From: Mytilus trossulus
Taxonomy: Eukaryota > Mollusca > Bivalvia > Mytilida > Mytilidae
NCBI RefSeq assembly: GCF_036588685.1
Contig: NC_086376.1
Coordinates: 27,441,930-27,505,929, forward strand
Reading direction: 5' to 3'
Length of the DNA stretch: 64,000 bases
Position numbers and translations under genes: made by a program. The notes beneath the pieces are model-generated. The model was not told the DNA's origin, searched no databases, and saw only the letters and a list, made by a program, of their open reading frames with translations. Below, in pieces: positions 1 to 11,500 of the stretch; the stretch's first letter is position 1, and each line of letters starts with the position of its first letter.

Positions 1-519
1 AATGCCAAAGTCTTGACATTTTAAGAATAAACGGTTTGTTGAACCTGGTTTTGTGGCTAGCCAAACCTTGTGCTTCATGACAATTTTAAATATACCGCTA
101 AAATGACAACATTACATGGTAAGAATACCTTCTTGAAACCTTTTTGGTCTATACTTAAAACTCTGCCTCAAGGAAGTCTTTGCTTTAATTTCAACATATA
201 TTGACATATGTGTCATTAATCATAATCATTGTAAATAAAATTATTGGTTGTTATGTAGCAGAGCCAGTGAAATCCATAAATCACGAGTAAGAGAAGACTT
301 TTATAATTTTGATATTCATGTATCCCTTAACGTTTCCCTTGTGGCATCAAATATGCTTAAAATAAAACATTTGCTCCATTCCTAAACCAAGAGCCTATGT
401 TCGTACTGAAAAGTAGAAACAGTAAAACCCCTTGTCTTGGTAAAACACCAATTCAATTGAAACGATGGTTCCGAATTAAAGATGACGACGAAATGGCGTA
501 ATCTTTCAAAAGGCAAGTA

Positions 520-1350
520 CATACTTCTGCATTACTTTTTGCCTTAACCTTTCTCCCAATGAGACTATATTGCCCACTGAAACCTCTTTGTTCCTTAACT
601 TTTGTTCCAATGATGATTTTCCCCTAATTGAACCTCTTTTTGCCTAAACCTTTGCCCCAATGAGACGTCCTTGTACAATAAAAACTATTTTTGCCTTAGT
701 TACCTTATTTCAATGAGGCATCATCACCCAAAGGAACCACTTATTTGCCTTTACCTTTCTCCCAATAAGGCTACATCGTCCACTGAAACCTTTTTTGTCT
801 CAACCTTTGCCCCAATGCGGCGTCCTCGCCAAAAGGAAACTCTTTTTGCCTTAACCTTTAATGCTTCATTGAACAACAAATCTCTGCGACATATAAAATT
901 TTCTGACGTCAGACACACAAATCAATGAATGTGTTTGTAGATAGATGTTTTTGTGTTCTGTTAAATTGTTCCTTTTAAAATTGCTATACGAGGATGACTG
1001 ATGTACCCATACTTTTGACTTTTTTATTTATTGTGTCTGTTTAGTTAACGCTTCAATGATATACAACGGAATTTGATGAGGCTGTCATCAAAGTAAGAGG
1101 GTTAGCGTTATAAAACCAGGTTTAATCCACCATTTTCTACATTTGAAAAATGTCTGTACCAAGTCAGGAATATGACAGTTCTTGTCCATTCGTTTTTTAT
1201 GCGTTTTTTTATTTGATTTTGCCATGTGATTATTGACTTTCCAAATTGATTTTCCTCTAAGTTCAGTATTTTTGTGATTTTACTTTTTTCATCAACCAAT
1301 TGAACCTTTTTTTGCCTCAACCTTTGTCCAATGAGGTGTCCTCCCCTAAT
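520..1350. repeat. About 60-bp degenerate minisatellite interrupted by other sequence
   Basis: Units of the type CTCTTTTTGCCTTAACCTTT then GCCCCAATGAGGCGTCCTC recur from about 520 to 865. A single further unit appears at about 1299-1350 (TTTTTTTGCCTCAACCTTTG...AATGAGGTGTCCTC). The material between includes a 1085-1290 piece of a dispersed repeat (AAAACCAGGTTTAATCCACC), so an insertion has probably split the array. Short ORFs here are repeat translations. Confidence 0.75.
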
Positions 1351-1718
1351 AAAATATCATCAGACCATTTTTTCCCTAAAGGTTGGACAAATGAACATTC
1401 AAAAACCAAACTTTTTATTCAAATTTCAAAATACATTGACCTTCACATTTGATCTAATCAAAAGCGTTTGTGACCTTACTTACCCAAAATTAATCGTGGT
1501 TTTCCTCATCCATAGGTATTATCTACATATAGATGCTGTTTGCAATTCGGTTAATTCAAATTTAGAAATTTGCTATAAGCTTTAAAAGATTTGTCATTCA
1601 CATTTCAGTCGTTTTTGACATTTTATAGGCTAAAGAAAAAATGCATTATACTTTTATTTGTTTAATTGAATATATCACAAAATATAAGCATAACAAAGCT
1701 ACATGGATAAATAAGACT

Positions 1719-1938
1719 AGAAACATAAAAATGATTAAAAGATGTTTAGTTGTAACGTTAATGTTTTTATACATATCTCTTTCTATGATGAGTTTCTACA
1801 TCTTAGTACTTATAAGAGACAGATGATAGCCAGAAACATCATAATGGTTGAAAGATATCATCTCATTAATGCTGGTTACATATTTATTTTCATAGTGACT
1901 TTCTATACCTCATCACTGCTAAGAGACAGATGATAACC
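1719..1938. repeat. Two-copy tandem duplication of about 110 bp
   Basis: Both copies start AGAAACAT.A.AATG.TTGAA-like sequence and end TAAGAGACAGATGATA(G/A)CC (ends near 1831 and 1936). They have diverged in the middle. There is no coding signal; small ORFs are incidental. Confidence 0.7.
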
Positions 1939-2045
1939 AATCTATTCAGAAACAAAATAAGACATATGGTTGTTTTGATAGATGGCAATGATTGTCTCAC
2001 AATGAACACAATGTGTTATCCTACACTTCAACATAGATACACTTT

Positions 2046-2430
2046 GTAACTTCAACATGTCAATCATGATTAGTCCAGTTCTTTCACTATAATCTTACTT
2101 CAACATGTCAATCATGATTAGTCCAGTTCTTTCACTATAATCTAACTTCAACATGTCAATCATGATTAGTCCAGTTCTTTTACTCTAATCTAACTTCAAC
2201 ATGTCAATCATGATTAGTCCAGTTCTTTCACTCTAATCTAACTTCAACATGTCAATCATGATTAGTCCAGTTCTTTCACTCTAATCTAAAATCTAACTTC
2301 AACATGTCAGTCATGATTAGTCCAGTTCTTTCACTCTAATCTAACTCCAACATGTCAATCATAATTAGTCCAGTACTTTCACTCTAATCTAACTTCAACA
2401 TGTCAATCAAGATAAGTCCCAATCTAACTT
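2046..2430. repeat. 48-bp minisatellite, 8 copies
   Basis: The unit AACTTCAACATGTCAATCAT-GATTAGTCCAGTTCTTTCACTCTAATCT is repeated nearly without change. One copy has an extra AAAATCT and the last copy is degenerate (AAGATAAGTCCC). Confidence 0.93.
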
Positions 2431-4390
2431 CCATATAGCTAGTATATAATTTCAATCAGTTTTCAAAGGTACTACATATATTTTCAGATCTGGTGATAAT
2501 AAATACATTTTAAACACTGGGGTGGGAACACCATATAGAAGAATACCCCCCACTCTCTGTTCCTACTCCAACTGTGAACACAAATAAATGATAAAGCTAC
2601 GTGAGATATAGAATATATCATAAACATGATAAATAGAAGACTGATTTATAAAATAAAGAAATACCCTTATATAACAAGGAAAAGAAAATAACAAAAAATA
2701 ATATCATAGAATAACTTCTTTATCTAAATCTTGTCATATTTTGTTTCATTCTTCTAAAACTATCACTTTTTATATATAAAACACAAATTTTGATCCTTAG
2801 CCCATCAAATCTATACTTACTAAATAAAGAATACCGGTACATAGCATTGAAATGATTATATTTCTACTTCTAACTACATATAGTGGATTATCACAATATA
2901 ATCTGTGAAATAAAATAATTATTTTCAAAACAATCCACATTAACTATTAACAATAACATTTTTAAAAGTAGTAATAATCTTGGAAAGACAAATGGTGAAA
3001 AATTATATCTAGCAGTTACCCTAACCATTACAATTAACAAAAATCATTCATTTTAACTTTCTTTAACTTAAAAAAACATTCTTCATATCTATCAATGCAT
3101 ATTATCTTTGAACAATCTTTCATCAATCCAAAACTTCTACTGACTAGTTATTTAATATAATCATCGGCTGGTGTAAAAATCTTAAACTCAGTGATTTGAA
3201 AGTGTATTTTAATGCAGAGTTTTCTACACATTTCACTGAAATTATGCAAGATTGGGAAAATTAATTAAAAAAATCAAAAATTCAACTTACATACATCAGA
3301 AAGGCACTACAATATGTAAGTATTTAAAAAATACTTCAATTTGAAGTCTGTTTAGAATTAAATTTGCCTAATATATTTTTCAACTTTCCTTGAAAATTGG
3401 ACAAGTAAATAAGTTGAGAATTGCTTATTTCAGTTATTTAATAGTACTCAATATGCAAGTTATATGTTAACATTTCAATTCAAGTACCATTTATAAGAAA
3501 AGGGTTGCAAATTTTTGCTTCCAATGGTCTTCCACAATTGATTAAAAAAATTTGCAGTTCAATATACTATACATCTCACATATAATACATAATAAAAGCT
3601 ATAGGTTAAAAATCAGTTTCCCTCAGTTCCCAATTACAATCATCAGCTTTTCACATTTTTCGCCCCCAAAAAAGTCATTTATTTAAAAATAGTATTTGAT
3701 AATCCTGTTCAAGTGACAGAAATTCATAATTTACGATCTAGTAAAGGAAGAGGTGTGAAATTTGTTTTTGGTTAACAAAAATCTATCCATTCCCAATCCG
3801 CCTGATCAAATGCTTTTTGTTGGTCCAAGAATATAGTGTGCCCTCCTTTATATGTGTTTGGTTCATTTGACACAGTTTCTTCTTGTCTTGCAACTAAACA
3901 TTTAATATCTCACATCAATGCACAGATTAAAGGTGAATTTCTATTACTTAGTGACTTGAAGTCTTTGTAACTGGTTCTCATACCTATAAAATTATCATGC
4001 AAATATTGCAATACTAAAATTGTAATCATCTATTTCTCATCGATAAGAAGATTGCAAGTTAACTATGGTAACCCATCATTAGGATAATCAATATTTGAGA
4101 AAAGCTTTCTACACTGTTGTTAAGATTTTGAACACCCCAAAAACTATTGATATATTATCCTCAAAGTAATTCTTTTTTTTATCACAAGAGGAATTTTTGT
4201 TAATTTCATCAGAGAAACAGTATATTTGTAAATAATATAACAATCTTTTAATAAACATAAATCACAACCTTTTAATAAATATAAATCAAATCAGATGTGA
4301 TATATAGGTCAATGAGACAGCAACCCAATGACACAGAATTATATTTAAGTTCACGAACATTGAAGTTCCAAAAAGGATTTTTACATATCA
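2431..4390. other. AT-rich intergenic DNA
   Basis: No ORF, repeat unit or RNA gene that I can support. Short homopolymer and A-rich runs only. Confidence 0.6.
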
Positions 4391-4394
4391 TGTA

Positions 4395-4473
4395 AGAAGT
4401 CTCTTCCTCTTCGTAAAACCTTTACAAAAAACCGAAACAGATATGTAAAGGTTTATCTAATGGTGAAGAGACT
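4395..4473. repeat. Short inverted repeat (about 78 bp)
   Basis: TAAGAAGTCTCTTCCTCTTC...AAACCTTTAC pairs with GTAAAGGTTTATC...GAAGAGACTT across a short centre. It is a possible remnant of a foldback element. Confidence 0.6.
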
Positions 4474-4617
4474 TGAAACTAAATTAAACTTATCATTCTA
4501 TAAGGAAACACCTCTTTTATTTCTTGAAATTAACATTTAAAAACAATAAGATTGATAAATGAAAGCAATAGAACATTATTTAGATACTAGTAATTTGGAA
4601 ATTTCAGATACTATCAA

Positions 4618-4985
4618 AAATAATGTGGTTTGATTGCAATGAGACAACTATCCACCCGAGACTACATGGCATGAATGTAAGCAATTATAATTCACTGTAC
4701 AGCCTTCAACAATAGGAAAACCCATATCCTTTGGAGCTATAAAAGGCCCTGTCATGAAAATTCAACAAGAAAAATCAAACAACCTGATTGGTGATAAAAC
4801 AATAAATGAAAAACAAGTATGACAGACAGCAACCAAACACAACCTATGAATCACAGACTTTATAAGTCATGACTTGAGCCTGGCACATACAGAAGTTGGC
4901 ATGGTTTAAACTATTTGTAAGCACTCAATCCTCCCCAACCAGGGACAATGGTGAAACAGCACAATATAAGAATAAACTTGGTTTG
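4618..4985 (+). mobile_element. Dispersed repeat, GAGACAACT family, near full length
   Basis: Begins ATGTGGTTTGATTGCAATGA then GACAACTATCC and runs on through ACAGCCTTCAACAATAGG, GCTATAAAAGGCCC, a block ATGAATCACAGACTTTATAA and CCCAACCAGGGACAATGGTG. The same layout in reverse is seen at 60570-60992, and shorter copies lie at 42195-42445, 31170-31320, 61815-61890 and 16378-16440. I recall this as one of the commonest mussel repeats. Its class is unknown to me; SINE-like or non-autonomous. Confidence 0.7.
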
Positions 4986-5584
4986 ACTGATCAGATCTGC
5001 ATGAAGCACAAAAAACTATCAAAGAGACTAACAATCCAAAAAATATCTCTAGTACAGATCTAATTTACTCACAGATAATAAAGACATGTTTGTGATAAAA
5101 GTATAACAAGAGAGATTTGTAACCAAAAGCGGTCTAACACAATTGAATAAGATTCTTTCCCTAAGGGAGTAGCAAACTTAGTGTGTAAATTTACCAAATT
5201 AATCAGATTATAGTTTATCTAAATGAACATTATAAATCTCAGGACATTCCTAATCATGTATTATTGGGCTGATTACTTCTCCTGTGTTGTAATAATTTTA
5301 ACTAGCAAATTAACAAAAAAAAACAGAAAAAAACTTGTATTTGTTCATTGGATTGTTTATATCAATAAATGTCTTTCGTTCGAATACAATAAAAAAAAAG
5401 GTTCAATTTTATTAATTTAAAGGTAAATATTCCAGGTGCCAATAAAAATGTAAAAAACAGTAAAAATGCTAAAAATCAATGCAAATAATAATCATGTTTA
5501 ATTTTTGATAAAAATCTACAGATAATTTGGCATAAAAAGACTGATTTATATTCCTTTGGCACTCTAAAATAAATCACTAATTTA

Positions 5585-5850
5585 AAACAAATTGGCAAGT
5601 AAATTAAACAACTGTATTTAAATTTTTAACAATACACCTTCACCAAGTTTATTGGCACATTTGTATCGACATAGCTTTTTACTAATTCAAACAAATTTGG
5701 CAGGTAAATTTAAAACCTGCATTAAAATTGTAACAATATACCTACATTAAATTTATTGGCACATTTACATCTAAACTGTTTTTCACTAATTCAAAAACAT
5801 CCACTAGTAAATTTAACACCTGAATAACATCATAACAACACACATGTTCT
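5585..5850. repeat. About 115-bp degenerate tandem repeat, 2-3 copies
   Basis: CAAATTGGCAAGTAAATT... and CAAATTTGGCAGGTAAATTT... blocks recur with TTTATTGGCACATTT(G/A) and TTTTTCACTAATTCAAA-type segments. A third partial copy is near 5795-5830. Confidence 0.6.
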
Positions 5851-5974
5851 GAGTTGTTTAGGTACTGGCAGAGTTCAAGCATTAAAAACAACAAATTGCT
5901 GGCCTCATGTCTAAAAATCTTTTTATTTTTTCCTATCACGTTTTGAGGTTATTTACAGAAGCACTTAATGTTAT

Positions 5975-6150
5975 AAAATGACAAGTATAGAAGCACTACC
6001 AATGTAAGTGTTGTTAGTTTGAGCACTTGGACTTATCAGAAACACTATCAAAATAAGTTTTGTTAGTTTGGGCACTTAAGCAAAAAGAAGCACTATCAAT
6101 GTAAGTATTGTTAGTTTTAGCACTTGAGCAAACTGAAGCACTATCAAAAT
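5975..6150. repeat. About 60-bp tandem repeat, 3 copies
   Basis: GAAGCACTA(C/T)CAATGTAAGT(G/A)TTGTTAGTTT.AGCACTTG repeats three times, two units carrying a GTAAGT hexamer. The flanks are AT-rich. Confidence 0.7.
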
Positions 6151-6754
6151 TTGTGAGAAAAAAAATAGCACTCTTATTGGAATTTCATTTAAAAAAATAC
6201 AGCATAAGCACTCAGGACTCATTTTTTGTTCTCAACATGAATTATAATCATACCTTTGTCAATAAATGTACATATTGTCTTTAGTCAATAAAATTCAGAT
6301 GTTAAAAAAAAAATCCCCAAAAAATCATACAAATGAAACAACATAGCCTACATGTCACCACTGACAACAAATATGAACCAGACATCATGACTGATAAGCC
6401 AGTATGAATGAGGAACAACAACATAAAATTAAAAATACCAAATACCATATAAATTAAGATAAAGTATATATATATAGTTATATACAGTCAGTAACAAGCA
6501 TTTTGCCATTCAAATTTAAAAATAACTATTTCTCAGACATTTAAATAATAAAAATAAAAGTTGAACTATGGAAATTGATCGTTGGTAGCTTTATATTTTA
6601 TTTTTAACATTTGACATTACAAAAGGTTATGGTTATATATATGTATGTGTGTGTTTGAGGGTTCCTGCTAATATAATACCAATGAACTTGCACTAACAGA
6701 CTTTCAACAAGTATCACTAAAGACACAGGTAAAAAAATCAATAATTATAAATCA

Positions 6755-6774
6755 ATATATATATATATATATAT
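6755..6774. repeat. (AT)n microsatellite
   Basis: About ten AT dinucleotides in an AT-rich intergenic stretch. The surrounding 6150-7430 holds nothing else I recognise except a poly-A run at about 7159-7180. Confidence 0.9.
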
Positions 6775-7434
6775 AAAGTTCTTAAAGATGTGAATGTTAG
6801 TAACAAAACTTTTATTTTGAAACTAGTGTACTAAATTTAAGTTTTTTCATTTTATAGGATGTATATTTATATAAAATCAAGTTAAAAAGGAAATAACTTA
6901 CAAGGCCTTGACCTTACATGACTTTGGAATAATTAAAAAATATATATTTGAATGGCATACAAGCTTTATAAACATATAAAGTAATTGCAAAATATTGCTG
7001 TCATAAAAGCTTTTTAAATAGGAACTGTAAAAGTATTGCTGTTTACTATATAAACCAACAAAAATTTCAAGTAATGCACATTGCCTTTACCCCAAAAAAT
7101 ACATACCCTAACACAAACTTTATTTCACCCTCATAAGCATGATAAACAGTGCAGAGATAATAAAAAAAAAAAAAAAAAAATATCTTACAAATGTGTTTAC
7201 ATGTTACTGACTTTACAAACAAAAATTTTAATATTCAATTATTTAATTCATTGTAACAAATAAAAAGTGTCAATATCCTACTATATTTCATGTGAAGTAT
7301 TGATTGAAATTTATGATTTAAGATCTATGAACTCATGACCACAAAGTTTTTGTCATTTTTAAAATTATTAGATTCAATATTCAAATAACTCATTATAGAG
7401 CAGATTTTTACCCTGAGAAAAACATTTTTATATC

Positions 7435-8017
7435 AAAGGAGTAAGTTCGGTAAGGGTCATATTTGGCCCCAATTATAAAGTTCAGAGTTAAAAGATAATA
7501 AATGTCTAAAGTTGCCTTAAAGACATGTTAGAAAGTTAAACAGAACTGTTTTTGTCAAAGTTTAATTCTATGACGTTGATTTTTACATCCAAAAAAGGTC
7601 AAGATAAGGGATTTTGGTGAAATATGACAAAATCAGCTAGATTTTGGCCAAATAAAGGACAAGGAAACATAGAGCGCAGGCGTTGACAAGCTTAAGACTC
7701 AAATAAAAAATTTGAAATGTCTTCACAAACATTATTTTAAAAGATCTTTGTTGTCGACGTATGCGCTCTATGTTGCCTGTCCAATGATCTATGAAAATTC
7801 ACCCATTTTCCTTGATTTTTTCATGAAAAATCAATATGAGTACAACTTGTGACGTCATAATGAAACGCAGAAACGTAAAATTTTCAACAAAATGGTTCAC
7901 ATCCTAGCTAGTCAATGTGTTGGCTATAATTTAGCGTGATATTGGTCGGTAAATCCGAATTTTAAATTTACGCAAAAAAACGGGGCCATTTTATGACCTT
8001 ATCGAACATACTCCTTT
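7435..8017. mobile_element. MITE-like element with imperfect terminal inverted repeats (about 583 bp)
   Basis: The left end AAAGGAGTAAGTTCGGTAAG and the right end (reverse) AAAGGAGTATGTTCGATAAG match over about 36 nt, followed by GGTCATA and GGCCCC on both sides. It has no coding capacity. It lies 0.5 kb beyond the RhoBTB stop codon, possibly in or near the 3' UTR. Confidence 0.75.
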
Positions 8018-8214
8018 ATTGTAAGTAACAAAAAAAATATATAAACTATCATGTTCTTTACAATATTACTTTTCATGTTGCAATACAGATATTCTTGTTT
8101 GACTGTTAAAGCGTCAATAACAGAAATTTCAAGAACATGCACATTTAACATGTATTAATCAATCTTTGCTATTAAGTATGTGGTCATTTGCGTTAAATAA
8201 GACAGCTTATAATC

Positions 8215-8220
8215 TTTATT
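8215..8220 (-). other. Candidate polyadenylation signal for RhoBTB
   Basis: TTTATT on the plus strand (AATAAA on the coding strand) lies about 300 nt beyond the stop codon. It is one of several AT-rich possibilities. Confidence 0.3.
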
Positions 8221-8513
8221 GAATTAAATTTCCTATAAAATTAGTTTTGAAGAAAATATTTTGCTTTTTTCTTAAAATTAAATTTTGGTTCAATATGGCT
8301 GATATCAAATAATCTAAACCACAGGGACATTGTATTCAATGAGTATTTAAATTTAACATTCTAAAATAATAACAGTGGTCCATGACAACAGTTGCTGAAC
8401 ACACCAGATACAGTAGCCATGGAAACGACAGATGAGCAAACCTCAAATGATAACCAATGAAATGCTAGTATTGTTGATTCACTGGCTTTTTTCATAATTT
8501 TTTGTTCTCATAT

Positions 8514-11500
8514 TCAACCCTGCACTTCTTCTATATCAGTATCTTCAAATGCAAATCTTGAAGGTCGTCTGAAGCAAAGACATGCTGTTGTACATCGCTG
8601 TAATCGTGTGAACTGTGCCTGTCTCTGTATTAGTCTCTTCTTGCTGTCTTCATTGATAGCATTGTTATACAACTCATATTCATTTACATACCTGCAAAAT
8701 TCATGTTGGATATACATAGATTCTTTAAAATGCATGTATTTCTCACTAGGCATAATCTTGATTTTTATTGTCAGTTGCAATTTTTGTTTACCTGTGCGAC
8801 ATGTAAATCAAGAATTGGCTCCCTTATACTGATTTGATTGGGATTTGACTTCGCACAGAAGTCAGTCAGCCCCGCAAGTTTTAAAATTCTTTGGTGACTT
8901 AAATCATCCTTTCGCCAGCCTGTAATATGTAATCCAGAAGATTTCAAAATTTATATTTTTTTTAATTATGCTTTTTGAAAAAAAACATGGTTCTATAAGA
9001 AATATTAAAATACAATAAAAAGTATAACCTGCATTCCAAGGTTGGAGTCCTAGTATTTTAAATGATAATAATACCACAAATAACAATACCATACATTGTC
9101 AAGGAGCTGTAAGTAGAAGTAATAACACTTAAATTAACTGATAATTCAGAAGATTGCGTTAAATATAGAATATAAATTTACCATGCTGGCGTCCATCTGT
9201 TTTTTTCCAAAAATTTCAGATTGTCTTTGGATAATGCCTGCATGTAATGTTTGTTGTATTTCCATGCGTCTGGATAATGTTGACAAACATATTCTAAACA
9301 CCAAGCAGCAAGCTGGTATGCATTGTGTAACTGAAAAAAGGACACAGATGGATTCATGACAAAATTGTGTTTTGGTGATGGTGATGTGTTTGAAGTTCTT
9401 ACTTTACTGAAGGTTCTTGCTACTTACAATTATCTCTGTCTATAATGAACTTTGCCCATTGAAACAGAGGAAATTATTTTGTAAAAAATTTCAAAAATTT
9501 ACCACATTAATGAAATTGTTAAAAAATTACTATAAAAGGCACTAACTCCTAAGTGGTCAACTGACCATTTTAGCCATGTAACTTATTTGTAGATCTTAAT
9601 TTGCTGAACATTATTGCTGTTTACACTTTATCTCTATCTATAATAGTATTCAAGATAATAACCAAAAACGTCAAAATTTTCTTTAAAAATTACCAATTTG
9701 GGGACAGCAACCCAACAACTGGTTGTCCAATTCATCTGAAAATTTCAGGGCAAATAGACATTTACTTAATAAACAATTTGATCCTGTTAGATTTGCCTAA
9801 ATACTTTGGTTTCTGAGCTATAAGCCAATATCTACATTTTACCCCTATGTTCTATTTTCAGTCATGGCGGCCATCTTGGTTGGTTGGCTGGGTCACTGCA
9901 CACATTTTTTAATCTATATAACCCAATGATGATAGTGGCCAAGTTTGGTTAAATTTGACCATGTAGTTGAAGAGGAGAAGATTTTTGTAAAAGTTAAGGA
10001 CCACGTCAGATGACGTACGATAGAGGACGGACGACAAGTGATGAGAAAATCTCACTTGGCCCTTTGGGACAGCTGACTAAAAACTTGAAATTCAGTCCAT
10101 TTATAATTATTTTTTATCAAAGCATTTAGTACATGTATATTCAATCAATTGTTTTTACTGGAACTCAGCCAAATCTTCTGTGAGCAAGTTCATATTTTAC
10201 ACCTTGTTTAATTCATTTGCTATGGTGGAAAGTTGAATTCCATACTGTGATAGAGTTTGCAAGTTAACCTGTCCAAAGTCTGATTCCCTCGCATTCTTCA
10301 ATTTTCAATTTCAATAACACTCCTATAAATGCTAAAGTACCACTTACAAATCAAATGTTTTGCACAATTTTTAATATATATTGTTTCAATGAAGAATTTT
10401 TACTTAAACTGAACTGCAAATGGGGGAAGAACAGGTAACCATGCATTTGACCCTGAACAAATTAAATAGGTATACACTTTATTACCCGTACATTTTGAAT
10501 CATTACCCTTGAAAGCAATGTATTTACATTGATGTTAGAACTAATACTTGGCCTGCTGTTGTTTTAACAAAAGTACTTACACAAGCTTAAGTCAGAACAT
10601 AATATTTTGATGCTCACATAATATTGAGAACAAAATTCTATATATTAAAGTAATTAAACATATCTACTACTTTCTTACATGTGATGGTTCTATCAAGAGA
10701 ATGACATCTTCTAAAATGTTGACTTTCTGGTCATCCCACATCTGGAACTGTTCTACAATGGCATTCTCTATCAACTTGACAAACCTTGGAAGACAGAACC
10801 TGTTGGCCACTTCTATCAAAGCCAGACAATCCACATCCATTACATTTGTTACACAACCAGTGTACAGAAACTCTTGTAAAACCTTGAACACATCAGCAGT
10901 CACACCTGGTAAGGGGATCTGAAATTTAATGAACATGGAACACATCAATAGGCAAACCTGGTAAGGGGATCTGAAATTTAATGAACATGGAACACATCAA
11001 TAGGCACACCTGGTAAGGGGATCTGAAATTTAATGAACATGGAACACATCAATAGGCACACTTGGTAAGGGGATCTGAAATTTAATGAACATGGAACACA
11101 TCAATAGGCACACCTGGTAAGGGGATCTGAAATTTAATGAACATGGAACACATCAATAGGCACACCTGGTAAGGGGATCTGAAATTTAATGAACATGGAA
11201 CACATCAACAGTCACACCTGTCAACAACTGAGAGACATGTTTTGACTTTGGATTTAACATCTGGAACAAGATTTAGAAATTACAATTTATAAATGACTTT
11301 TCTTTTTTCAGAATTTTTAAAATAATTAAGCACTGATGACTAATATGATTATTTCATGTTAACCATGGATCCTTTTGTTGAAGGTTCTAAATGGATATCC
11401 TTTTGTTTGCTATTCTGTCCACAATTTTCATTTTCAGTGTTGTTTTCTTTTTTCAAAAAAAAAAAAAATTGTCAGCAGTTCTGTTGTCATCAACTGTCCC

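Noticed and set aside
671..928. ORF of 85 codons with repeated TFAPMRRP-like segments
   Set aside because: Translation of the 60-bp minisatellite; no other coding evidence.
2046..2430. CRISPR-like look of evenly spaced repeats
   Set aside because: Units are contiguous with no unique spacers, and the genome is animal. This is a minisatellite.
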